Assembly: GCA_902478455.1 (NCBI GenBank)
Contig: CABSLJ010000124.1
Coordinates: 1 to 7,545 of the forward strand
DNA from: an uncultured Oscillospiraceae bacterium
GTDB taxonomy: Bacteria; Bacillota; Clostridia; Oscillospirales; Acutalibacteraceae
Reading direction: 5' to 3'
DNA: 7,545 bases
Shown here: positions 1 through 7,314 of the stretch, one piece after another
Position numbering within the stretch: position 1 is the stretch's first letter
How the letters are laid out: the number at the start of each line of letters is the position of its first letter
Position numbers and translations under genes: made by a program
The notes under the pieces: model-generated
The model's input: the letters and a program-made list of their open reading frames with translations, nothing else
Told to the model about the DNA's origin: nothing
Database searches by the model: none

Positions 1-1
1 T

Positions 2-838
2 TTGCATTGTCACACCAAAATGTCGGACGGTTCCACCGGAATCGACGAGCTGCTCCAGCTTGCAAAGAAGCGGGGGCTGAAGGCGGTTGCGGTCACTGAT
101 CATGACACCTTCGCGGGCGCGACCCGCGCAAAAATTCTCGGGGAGCGGACCGGCATCCAGGTCGTTCCCGGCGTGGAGTTCTCCTGCATTGACGGCAGGA
201 CCGGCCGCAAGGCCCATCTGCTGTGCTATCTCTGCGAGAATCCCGACCGGCTCGAGGGCCTGTGCCGCCGGATGGGGGACAGCCGCAAAAAGGCGGCGGC
301 CGTCATGCTGCAAAAAATCATGCGGCAATATCCCATCACGCCGGAGATGGTTTCCAGGCGGGCGCAGGGGAGCACCAACATCTTCAAGCAGCACATCATG
401 CACGCCCTGATGGATGCGGGCTACGCCGTCACCCTTTACGGAGAGCTGTTTGATAAGCTCTTTCACCCGCAGACCGGCATTGCCCTCTTCCCGCTGGAAT
501 ATCCTGATGTGAGAGACGTGCTTGCCCAAATCCACGAGGCGGGGGGCGTGGCCGTTCTTGCCCATCCCGGCGTGTACGACAGCTACGGTCTGCTTGAGGA
601 GCTGACCGTCCTGGGGCTGGACGGCGTGGAGGTCTGGCACCCGCGCAACCGGGAGGGGGACGCGCAGCGCCTTTCCGCCTTTGCCAAGGAGCACGGCCTG
701 CTGATGACCGGCGGCTCCGATTTTCACGGCATGTATTCCAAAAAGCCCAATCCGGTGGGCAGTTGTACAGCGCCGGATGAACAGCTTTCCCTGCTTTTCA
801 AACGCGGGGAGCAGCTTTCCAGGAAAGGAAGACACTGA
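2..838 (+). CDS. PHP-domain metal-dependent phosphoesterase, 5' end outside window
   Basis: This is a PHP-family phosphoesterase of the YciV/TrpH type. Characterised members hydrolyse nucleotides or RNA ends (3',5'-nucleoside bisphosphate phosphatase, 5'-3' exoribonuclease activity). Numbering from the first full codon, the metal-binding motifs are all visible: HCH at 2-4, TDHDT at 32-36, PGVEFS with the likely ligand Glu60 at 57-62, His73, AHPG at 188-191 and GSDFHG at 239-244. A helical insert of roughly residues 80-165 lies between the two halves of the metal site, as in YciV-like proteins. The first full codon is TTG, which fits the Leu of the usual N-terminal D-L-H-x-H motif, so the real start lies a few codons upstream of the window. 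The 278 visible residues are close to the size of YciV-like proteins, so little is missing. The stop is three bases before the TSCPD gene, so the two are probably co-transcribed. The family is confident; the substrate cannot be read from the sequence. Confidence 0.9.
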   Translation: MHCHTKMSDGSTGIDELLQLAKKRGLKAVAVTDHDTFAGATRAKILGERTGIQVVPGVEFSCIDGRTGRKAHLLCYLCENPDRLEGLCRRMGDSRKKAAAVMLQKIMRQYPITPEMVSRRAQGSTNIFKQHIMHALMDAGYAVTLYGELFDKLFHPQTGIALFPLEYPDVRDVLAQIHEAGGVAVLAHPGVYDSYGLLEELTVLGLDGVEVWHPRNREGDAQRLSAFAKEHGLLMTGGSDFHGMYSKKPNPVGSCTAPDEQLSLLFKRGEQLSRKGRH

Positions 839-841
839 GTT

Positions 842-1096
842 ATGACCTATCATTACAAACCAAAGGGCACCTGCTCCCGAATGATCGATCTGGAGCTCGA
901 AAACGGCGTCATCCGGGAGGTCCGTTTTACCGGGGGCTGCAACGGCAACCTCAAGGGCGTCTCGGCCATTGTAAAGGGAATGAAGGCCGAGGATGTGATC
1001 GAACGCTTTTCGGGGATCACCTGCGGCTTCAAGTCGACCTCCTGTCCCGACCAGCTCGCCTGCGCGCTCAAGGAAGCGCTGGCGGCGGAAAAGTAA
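842..1096 (+). CDS. Stand-alone TSCPD-domain protein (TIGR03905-like)
   Basis: A small 84-residue protein made almost entirely of one TSCPD domain, named for the motif seen here at residues 66-70. The same domain occurs at the C-terminus of B12-dependent ribonucleotide reductases; stand-alone copies like this are common in Clostridia and have no assigned reaction that I know of. Five cysteines are visible (11, 33, 61, 68, 74). Those in GTCS, GGCNGN, ITCGF and TSCPD sit in strongly patterned positions and could bind a metal or act in redox chemistry, which is inference. The ATG at 842 is preceded by a purine-rich ribosome site (aggaaaggaag, 821-831) that lies inside the end of the PHP gene. 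The three-base gap to that gene suggests coupled expression. No signal peptide or membrane segment is visible, so it should be cytoplasmic. The family call is strong; the function is unknown. Confidence 0.9.
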   Translation: MTYHYKPKGTCSRMIDLELENGVIREVRFTGGCNGNLKGVSAIVKGMKAEDVIERFSGITCGFKSTSCPDQLACALKEALAAEK

Positions 1097-1206
1097 CGAT
1101 TGCAAAAGACGCCTCGGTTTTTTGAGGGCAAATCCCATCCGCAGGGTTCTCTTTTGGGGTGTTGTCCGCATAAAATAGGGAGAAGTCACAAAAAGGGGGA
1201 AGCCTG
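1097..1206 (+). other. Intergenic gap with possible weak promoter
   Basis: This 110-base gap separates the TSCPD gene from the next gene. It holds a TAAAAT at 1171-1176 that could be a -10 box, but I see no convincing -35 box 16-18 bases upstream. An imperfect GCCTC/GAGGGC stem with a T-rich loop at 1111-1129 is not followed by a T run, so it is not a convincing terminator. The downstream gene may therefore be read through from the PHP-TSCPD pair or have its own weak promoter. Confidence 0.3.
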
Positions 1207-1800
1207 ATGCCCGGTTTCTTTGCAGAGGATGACAGCGACATGAAGATCGCTGACTTTTCCGACGGCCGGCCGAAAGAGGCGACCTTATCCCCACGGGAGC
1301 CGGACAAGGACCCCGCCTACCTTGAGTTGATGGAAAACCGGAAAAACGGCAATCTGGACAAAGCCCGCCGCCTGGGGGCCGCGCTGGCCGATGAGGCCGC
1401 CTATGCTGAGAAGTCGGGCTTTTTAAAGCCTTCCCCCGTCAGGGAGGACTACGCCGTCCTGTCTCAGTGCCGGGTGCTCATGTGCTTTGCGGCGACCGTG
1501 GGAGCGGAGACCTGCACGCCCAATCTGCTGACGGCGCACACGGCGCTCAATGTGTTTTACGACCGCTTGAAAAGGCAGTCCCCGCAGCTCTATGAAGAGG
1601 TCAACGAGGCGGGGAGCTTTTCTTTTTATCTGCTGGAATACCGCAAGGGCGGGGACGTCGAGCGCGGCATAGGCCGCGCCTTTGCCATGCTGTGCGGCAG
1701 GGACGGCGACGCCGTCTGTTCCGAGCTGGGAGAGACCCTCTATTGCCGCTGTCTGCATATCGTCCGCAAGCGAGCCAAGGAACTCGCTTTTGTAAATTAG
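1207..1800 (+). CDS. Unrecognised cysteine-containing cytoplasmic protein, 197 aa
   Basis: I do not recognise this protein. It is real by position and signals: it has an ATG with a strong ribosome site (aggggga, 1195-1201) five bases upstream, and it fills the space between the TSCPD gene and a strong terminator. The first 35 residues are acidic and polar and look disordered. Residues from about 36 onward are predicted by eye to be mostly helical, with no signal peptide or long hydrophobic stretch, so a cytoplasmic location is likely. Seven cysteines occur at 88, 93, 103, 163, 171, 180 and 182; the QCRVLMC and YCRC spacings could be metal sites, but there is no His/Cys pattern I can match to a known finger or iron-sulfur motif. 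The C-terminus is basic (RKRAKELAF). An alternative start is Met12 (1240), but it has no comparable ribosome site. Function: hypothetical. Confidence 0.75.
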   Translation: MPGFFAEDDSDMKIADFSDGRPKEATLSPREPDKDPAYLELMENRKNGNLDKARRLGAALADEAAYAEKSGFLKPSPVREDYAVLSQCRVLMCFAATVGAETCTPNLLTAHTALNVFYDRLKRQSPQLYEEVNEAGSFSFYLLEYRKGGDVERGIGRAFAMLCGRDGDAVCSELGETLYCRCLHIVRKRAKELAFVN

Positions 1801-2010
1801 AAAGCGGCACGGGCAGCGTCTCAGAAACAGGAGAGGTTTCAGGAGGGCATTGCGGCGATTTCAGAATGCGAAAAAGTGTTGACCCCGAATATTGTACTGC
1901 AAAGTTCAGGTAAAAAGGAGCGCGCCGCAGCTGCGGCGCGTTCCTTTTGCAGGCAAGAGCTTTTTTAAGAGTTCCGATTTGTGTACGGTTTCTTTTGAAT
2001 ATACGGCGCC
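1801..2010. other. Convergent intergenic region
   Basis: This stretch lies between two genes that point at each other. Its only clear element is the palindromic terminator at 1913-1948. The part before the hairpin (1801-1912) contains scattered short inverted repeats, such as GAAAC/GTTTC near 1825-1842, but no supportable gene or promoter. The part after the hairpin is the 62-base 3' untranslated stretch of the ABC permease gene. Confidence 0.6.
1913..1948. terminator. Bidirectional intrinsic terminator, 18-bp palindrome
   Basis: The 36 bases form a continuous inverted repeat centred between 1930 and 1931. All 18 pairs match, with a single G-T wobble (1920/1941). The GC-rich core GCGCGCCGC/GCGGCGCG is flanked by AAAAGG on one side and CCTTTT on the other, so a T run follows the stem on either strand (TTCCTTTT on +, CTCCTTTTTA on -). 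It sits between the + strand gene ending at 1800 and the - strand permease gene ending at 2011 and most likely terminates both. Because the arms touch at AGCT, the RNA loop must form by opening the innermost pairs. Confidence 0.9.
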
Positions 2011-3582
2011 TTATGTGCGAAGCCGGAAGGTCCTGGGGGCAAGCCGGTACACTAGAATACATGCCGCAATCGAGTACAGCAAACAGAAGACAATGCACAT
2101 GGCCCCAAATATCAGGGTGGGCATCTGTACCCGCATCAGAAAAAAGCAGACAAAGTATGTGGCGGACATCACCAGCTGATAGGTTCCGCTTTTCAGTTCC
2201 GTTCCCGCGTTGTAGGGCTGTAGCAGGTAATAGATCGTCAGGTAGTGGACCGAGAAGAATACGCTCATGCAGAGGATGGAGACAAAGAGCACAATGTAAT
2301 TGAGCGGATTGTCTGTCCCGCCCGATGCATAAAGCAGCAGCGCCAGGCCCGCGCCGATGACAAAGGCGGGCAGCAGGTTGATTTTCATGATTTCCCACAG
2401 GCGGATGCGGAACAGCTTCAACACCATGTCCGGCCGTTTGTAGAAGGAGTAGGTCAACAGGCTGTGGTCGCAGTTCATGAACAGCGCCTTGGTAAAGCCG
2501 GTTCCGCGATTTATGGCGTACATGATAAACACAAAATACGGCAGAAAGGTCATCAGCAGCTCATTGGTCTTCTCTTTGATTTCCGGCGCGAGATAAAAGG
2601 ACAAAAGAAGACCCAACAGCAAGAACAGGCAGATCGCCGCGATCTTTTTCGAGGAGCTCCAGAGGATTTTTCGGTGCCGCTTGATAAACAGTTCGTTGAG
2701 GTACTCGAACCCCCTGCGTCTGCTGGTGATGCCGGTATCTGCGCTGATGACCTTCTGGCTCTGCTTTTGAGAGAGCTGCGCCGCGCTGTCCATTTGGCTG
2801 TTCAGCTGCGCCAAAAGCTGCTGGTTGATTTCACGGTATCCGCGGAAGGTCAGAATTTTCCAAAGACCAATCGCTCCTGCCGGTGCAAAGGCGGTCATAA
2901 CAACCGCTGTAACCGATTCCGGCAGAACCAACCCCGCTGCGGGCAGACCGTAGGCGGCCGCAAGCAGCAGCCCGACAAACAGCCAGAGGTATTTATGCAG
3001 CTTGTTTTCGTTGTATACCAGCCCACGCTTCTCATAGTCCCACAGGGAGGAAGCCGCCACCGCCATTTTGAGACCGGCGACCGAAAAGGGGAAAACCAGG
3101 CAGAACCAGAGGGGAATCCCACTGCCCAGACCAAACCATACGGAGAAGGGGAGAAACCCAACAATCACCTTCAATATTGCATAGCCGTAGTTTACCAGCG
3201 TATACGCCCGGGCATCCATCCGCATCAGGATCATGGCGTAGTATTTGTCTCTGGTGGGATTGAAGAGGTTGGTGTTCATGAATGCGCCGATGACGGTCAG
3301 AAACAGCAGAATATGCAGGTACACTCGGCCGGCCGGCGCCGTTTCGTACAGCATTCCAATTCCGGCCACCATTGTGATGAAGTAAAGAAATTTGCCCAGA
3401 AAAACGGAGATGATCTCCCACAGCACCGAAAGAACGTTGGCGAAAATTTTTAGCCCGCGAACACGGTACAGGGCTTCGGGCAATATCCGCCTGAGAAGGG
3501 GAATCTGCTTGAGGGAATACAGAATCCCATTGACGCGATAGGTGTTTTTCAGGGAAAAGGAGATCCGGAGCGTCTTATTCAT
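2011..3582 (-). CDS. Large polytopic ABC exporter permease
   Basis: This is the membrane partner of the ABC ATPase encoded just upstream. Its 523 residues contain about twelve hydrophobic segments in two blocks. The first block covers roughly 48-75, 87-104, 127-150, 154-178, 197-217 and 222-241. The second covers roughly 313-333, 341-359, 400-420, 428-455, 467-484 and 488-513. A polar, Gln-rich loop (242-312) joins them. The two blocks look related: LFNP...RMD...FLPF near 106-146 lines up with LFMN...KRPD...LLPAF near 367-407. This layout and length fit the large putative ABC-exporter permeases of Firmicutes rather than the usual 250-residue ABC-2 proteins. I chose ATG 3582 over a longer frame opening at 3651. 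It has an excellent ribosome site (gggaggaagg) three bases upstream, and the 23 extra residues would only duplicate ATPase coding sequence. The gene overlaps the ATPase gene by eight bases, which implies translational coupling. The substrate is unknown; a peptide, lantibiotic or lipid is possible. Confidence 0.85.
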   Translation of the reverse strand: MNKTLRISFSLKNTYRVNGILYSLKQIPLLRRILPEALYRVRGLKIFANVLSVLWEIISVFLGKFLYFITMVAGIGMLYETAPAGRVYLHILLFLTVIGAFMNTNLFNPTRDKYYAMILMRMDARAYTLVNYGYAILKVIVGFLPFSVWFGLGSGIPLWFCLVFPFSVAGLKMAVAASSLWDYEKRGLVYNENKLHKYLWLFVGLLLAAAYGLPAAGLVLPESVTAVVMTAFAPAGAIGLWKILTFRGYREINQQLLAQLNSQMDSAAQLSQKQSQKVISADTGITSRRRGFEYLNELFIKRHRKILWSSSKKIAAICLFLLLGLLLSFYLAPEIKEKTNELLMTFLPYFVFIMYAINRGTGFTKALFMNCDHSLLTYSFYKRPDMVLKLFRIRLWEIMKINLLPAFVIGAGLALLLYASGGTDNPLNYIVLFVSILCMSVFFSVHYLTIYYLLQPYNAGTELKSGTYQLVMSATYFVCFFLMRVQMPTLIFGAMCIVFCLLYSIAACILVYRLAPRTFRLRT

Positions 3583-4282
3583 GTCCTTCCTCCCGCAGGG
3601 CCGCGATGATCTTTTCCTTGAACTCGCGGCTGTCCAGATTGGTTTTTTCAATCCGCTCCAGCACGCCGTGATTGAGCAGCACGATCTCGTCGCACAGATC
3701 GAGCGCCAAATCCATGATGTGGGTGGAGAAGATGGTAATCCTGTTTTGCTTCAGGGAGCGCAGTAGCTGCTTCATCTCTTCGGCGACCACTACATCCAGG
3801 GAGGTCAGCGGCTCATCCAGCAGCAAAAGAGGCGGCTGGGCGATGATGTTGATGAGCATCTGCATTTTGTTCTTCATACCGTGGGAATAGTCCTTGAGCA
3901 ATTTATCCCGGTCCTCCGGATCGATGCTCATATCATCGAAGTATTCGTCAATCGGTTTTGGATGCGGGATGGTTTTCTCATTGATTTCCAGAAAAAATTT
4001 TAAGAATTCCCGCCCGGTCAGAAACTCCGGGACGGTTGGTGTGGACAGCACATATCCGATGTCCTCGGCCGCCACATCCCGGCGGCGTCCGTTTTCCTCC
4101 AGCCGGAAGCTGCCGCCGTCGGCTTTGATGTCCCGGTTGATGCAGTTAAACAGGGTGGTCTTTCCGGCCCCGTTGCGTCCCAGCAGGCCGTAAATCTTCC
4201 CGCTTTCAAAGGTAAAGCTGATGTCCCGCAGAACTTCCTTCTTTTCAAAGCGTTTGGATATATGCTCAATGACAAAATTCAT
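3575..4282 (-). CDS. ABC transporter ATP-binding protein
   Basis: A 235-residue ABC ATPase that should power the permease encoded immediately downstream. Walker A is GRNGAGKTT at 35-43 with Lys41, Walker B is LLLLDEP at 152-158 with catalytic Glu157, the D-loop is SLD at 161-163 and the switch His is His188 in STH. Two motifs are unusual. The signature that is normally LSGGQ reads YSHGMK (132-137), a form also common in BcrA/YxlF-like exporters. The Q-loop region reads GYVLSTP (76-82), with Ser where Gln is expected. There is no extended C-terminal domain. ATG 4282 is preceded by gaggagg at eight bases, a strong site. The preceding gene ends 15 bases upstream, and the stop overlaps the permease start by eight bases. 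Single-ATPase exporters of this type usually work as a homodimer on a membrane dimer; the role here (drug or peptide efflux, self-protection) is inference. Confidence 0.95.
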   Translation of the reverse strand: MNFVIEHISKRFEKKEVLRDISFTFESGKIYGLLGRNGAGKTTLFNCINRDIKADGGSFRLEENGRRRDVAAEDIGYVLSTPTVPEFLTGREFLKFFLEINEKTIPHPKPIDEYFDDMSIDPEDRDKLLKDYSHGMKNKMQMLINIIAQPPLLLLDEPLTSLDVVVAEEMKQLLRSLKQNRITIFSTHIMDLALDLCDEIVLLNHGVLERIEKTNLDSREFKEKIIAALREEGHE

Positions 4283-4297
4283 ATGTTTTTCCTCCTC

Positions 4298-4723
4298 TTA
4301 CATTTTATGCCGGTAGAAGGCGCACAGGATGAGATCCAGTGCCGTCTTCAGCAGGAAAGCGCCCACAAAGGAAAGGGTGACCCACAGCGGCGCATCCCAA
4401 AAAATGGCGGCCCACGCGGCGGCCATCAGCAGCCAGTGGAATATTTCGCCGGAAAGGGCCTGCGCTTTGCTGCGAATCAGCTGGTTGCGTTCATCCCGGA
4501 GTTCGATTCCATTTTGTTTCATCAGATCAGGGTGCTTTTCCCAGAAGCGTCCGGTAAACCACTTGGCCATGCCAAAGCCAAACAACCCGGCTCCTATACC
4601 GATCAGCGCGCCGCTTCGGGCGCCGCTCAGGTAAGCTTCCGGAAATAGCTTCGCGGCGAAGATCAGAGCAATCCCCAGCATACAGGCAATCAGATACAGC
4701 CTGTTTTTTGTTTTCAATTTCAC
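4298..4723 (-). CDS. Four-helix membrane protein with DERN motif (DUF2178-like)
   Basis: A 141-residue integral membrane protein with hydrophobic segments near residues 8-25, 36-54, 93-110 and 113-135, so probably two helical hairpins with both ends in the cytoplasm. Between the hairpins lies a charged segment (55-92) containing LRDERNQLIRSKA at 75-87. This resembles the DER(N/D)xxIRxKA motif of DUF2178-like proteins that are often encoded next to very short XRE regulators. The function of that family is not established to my knowledge; a partner of the regulator or of the transporter is possible. The start is GTG at 4723, with gaggagg seven bases upstream. GTG shares four bases (GTGA) with the stop of the XRE gene, a classic coupled junction. 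Family assignment is by motif and context only and is less certain than the topology. Confidence 0.8.
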   Translation of the reverse strand: MKLKTKNRLYLIACMLGIALIFAAKLFPEAYLSGARSGALIGIGAGLFGFGMAKWFTGRFWEKHPDLMKQNGIELRDERNQLIRSKAQALSGEIFHWLLMAAAWAAIFWDAPLWVTLSFVGAFLLKTALDLILCAFYRHKM

Positions 4724-4923
4724 GGCCGGTCCTCCTCGTAAAGAAAGATGTCCTCGATTGTCATCCGGAAATACCGGGCGATTTTATACGCCAGGATGAG
4801 AGAGGGATTGTACCGCCCGTTTTCCAGTGAGCCGATGGTCTGCCGGGAGACCTCCAGAGCATTGGCCAGGTCCTCCTGTTTGATGCCGCGGCTTTTCCGG
4901 ATTTCTTCCAGGCGATTTTTCAT
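4720..4923 (-). CDS. Short XRE-family helix-turn-helix transcriptional regulator
   Basis: A 67-residue protein that is essentially one Cro/C1-type helix-turn-helix domain. The HTH is seen as IKQEDLANALEVSRQTI (residues 14-30), followed by the family hallmark LENGRYNPSL and the ending IEDIFLYEE. It should bind DNA as a dimer and act as a repressor of its own operon. The frame can be extended to ATG 4965, but I chose ATG 4923. The promoter at 4970-4998 places the transcription start near 4963, so the 4965 codon would be at or outside the RNA 5' end, and it lies inside an operator palindrome. ATG 4923 has a purine-rich ribosome site (ggggggaga) just upstream. It is the first gene of the operon and ends in a GTGA overlap with the membrane protein gene. 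There is no separate ligand-binding domain, so any signal must reach it through a partner or through DNA-affinity control. Confidence 0.93.
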   Translation of the reverse strand: MKNRLEEIRKSRGIKQEDLANALEVSRQTIGSLENGRYNPSLILAYKIARYFRMTIEDIFLYEEDRP

Positions 4924-4945
4924 CCGTCTCCCCCCAATCGGTTGA

Positions 4946-4965
4946 ATGGAAAGTTTGCTTTCCAT
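4946..4965. promoter_or_regulatory. Operator 1, perfect palindrome over the transcription start
   Basis: Perfect inverted repeat with 8-base arms ATGGAAAG and CTTTCCAT around a 4-base centre. It begins four bases downstream of the -10 box and covers the predicted transcription start. It is the expected place and size for a dimeric XRE repressor, presumably the product of the adjacent gene. That the regulator binds here is inference. Confidence 0.82.
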
Positions 4966-4969
4966 TTAC

Positions 4970-4998
4970 ATTTTATCTGCTGTATCCCAAAATGTCAA
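4970..4998 (-). promoter_or_regulatory. Sigma-A-type promoter of the XRE-ABC operon
   Basis: Read on the - strand, there is a perfect -35 box TTGACA (4998-4993), a 17-base spacer (4992-4976) and a near-consensus -10 box TAAAAT (4975-4970). The predicted start of transcription is near 4963, about 40 bases upstream of the chosen XRE start codon. This is the only promoter I can support with confidence in the window. Confidence 0.9.
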
Positions 4999-5011
4999 GT
5001 AAACTTTCCAT
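4992..5011. promoter_or_regulatory. Operator 2, imperfect copy over the -35 box
   Basis: Second copy of the same 8-4-8 palindrome. The arm CTTTCCAT at 5004-5011 is identical to that in operator 1; the other arm (ATGTCAAG, 4992-4999) matches six of eight bases. The mismatched bases belong to the TTGACA -35 box, so the site appears bent to fit the promoter. The centres of the two operators are 46 bases apart. Binding here would block RNA polymerase directly. Confidence 0.75.
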
Positions 5012-5075
5012 CAAGACGAAGATTCCCAAGGCGGATGTCTTTCAAAAGACGAACAAAGACTTCGGAACAAAGAAG

Positions 5076-5115
5076 GACAGGGCGCGCCGCTGCAAACAAA
5101 ACGGCGCGCCCTGTC
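5076..5115. terminator. Strong hairpin terminator after the gltX-glnS-yhcH operon
   Basis: A perfect 14-bp stem GACAGGGCGCGCCG / CGGCGCGCCCTGTC encloses a 12-base loop (5090-5101). On the + strand it is followed by a long T run (5116-5129, with one G). On the - strand, which carries the gene ending at 5128, the stem is preceded by the matching A run and followed by CTTCTTTGTT, a weaker but usable T tract. Its position 12 bases beyond the YhcH stop and upstream of the XRE promoter argues that it ends the - strand operon. It can also stop + strand transcription. The GCGCGCC core resembles that of the hairpin at 1913-1948. Confidence 0.85.
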
Positions 5116-5127
5116 TTTTTTTGTTTT

Positions 5128-5583
5128 TTAATCCACGGCGACCTTGAGCACAATCTTGCGCACATGATCGCAGCCGGGGACCCGGATGCAGGCGCGGTGA
5201 ACGTCCTGCGGGAAGCAGACAAGGAACATGCCCGCACCCAGACGGCACTGGCTCTGGGCGGGTCCCTCATAAAAGGCGCAGTCGTTTTCCGCCGCATATT
5301 CCTCGGTCAGCTTCATCGCGTCGAGGGCCGAGACCTCGGCCAACTCGTCGCCTGCGAGCAGCCAGTGGATGTCGATATAAGCGCGGTGGGCCTCCCACTT
5401 TTTTTCGTCGGCGGGAGCGGTCTCCACCTCCATCAGATTGATGAAGAAGCGGTCGCCGTCAATCTCGCTGGCGCCGGGCCGAAGCTTGGAGCCGTCGAGA
5501 GAAGCGAGCGTCTCCAGCGCGCGGTCGAGATTTTGGGAAAGGCCGAGATAGGCTTTGTAATTTTGAATGCTGTCATAAATCAT
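5128..5583 (-). CDS. YhcH/YjgK/YiaL (DUF386) family protein
   Basis: A 151-residue protein of the YhcH/YjgK/YiaL family, cupin-like beta-barrel proteins related to EbgC, the beta subunit of evolved beta-galactosidase. Members are often found with sialic acid or other sugar genes and are thought to act on sugars; the exact reaction is not settled to my knowledge. Family hallmarks seen are the N-terminal MIYDSIQNY, the EAHRAYIDIHWLLAGDE block (64-80, with His73 where many members have Gln), FPQDVHRACI (124-133, a probable metal-binding His129) and a C-terminal VRKIVLKV. Length is normal for the family and no signal peptide is seen. ATG 5583 has an aggaag site nine bases upstream and lies 22 bases after the glnS stop. 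The same frame stays open further upstream, but only as antisense-free overlap with glnS, so a longer start is unlikely. No sugar gene is nearby, so the substrate cannot be guessed from context. Confidence 0.9.
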   Translation of the reverse strand: MIYDSIQNYKAYLGLSQNLDRALETLASLDGSKLRPGASEIDGDRFFINLMEVETAPADEKKWEAHRAYIDIHWLLAGDELAEVSALDAMKLTEEYAAENDCAFYEGPAQSQCRLGAGMFLVCFPQDVHRACIRVPGCDHVRKIVLKVAVD

Positions 5584-5605
5584 GGAATGGCACTTCCTGT
5601 TCTTT

Positions 5606-7297
<1,692 letters not shown>

Positions 7298-7314
7298 AAA
7301 TGCTGTTCTCCTTT

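Noticed and set aside
1111..1129. Possible terminator after the TSCPD gene
   Set aside because: The GCCTC/GAGGGC pairing has a bulge, the T run is in the loop rather than after the stem, and no T tract follows.
1880..1912. Possible promoter with TTGACC near 1880
   Set aside because: No -10 box occurs at an acceptable spacing, and the next genes face the other way.
1601..2398. - strand open frame (265 codons) across the terminator and the permease end
   Set aside because: It overlaps two real genes in other frames and reads through the strong palindromic terminator; it shows no family features.
2245..3453. + strand open frame (402 codons) opposite the ABC permease
   Set aside because: Its Gln/Arg/Asp-rich composition is what the complement of a hydrophobic membrane protein gives. 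It has no supporting ribosome site or domain.
4924..4965. Longer XRE protein starting at 4965
   Set aside because: That ATG lies inside the operator and at the predicted transcription start. The 14 extra residues are outside the usual domain and lack a ribosome site.
5013..5053. Direct repeat AAGACGAA (5013-5020, 5046-5053) and small GTCTTT/AAAGAC inverted repeat (5037-5050)
   Set aside because: They are short, lie upstream of the XRE promoter without matching the operator motif, and could easily arise by chance.
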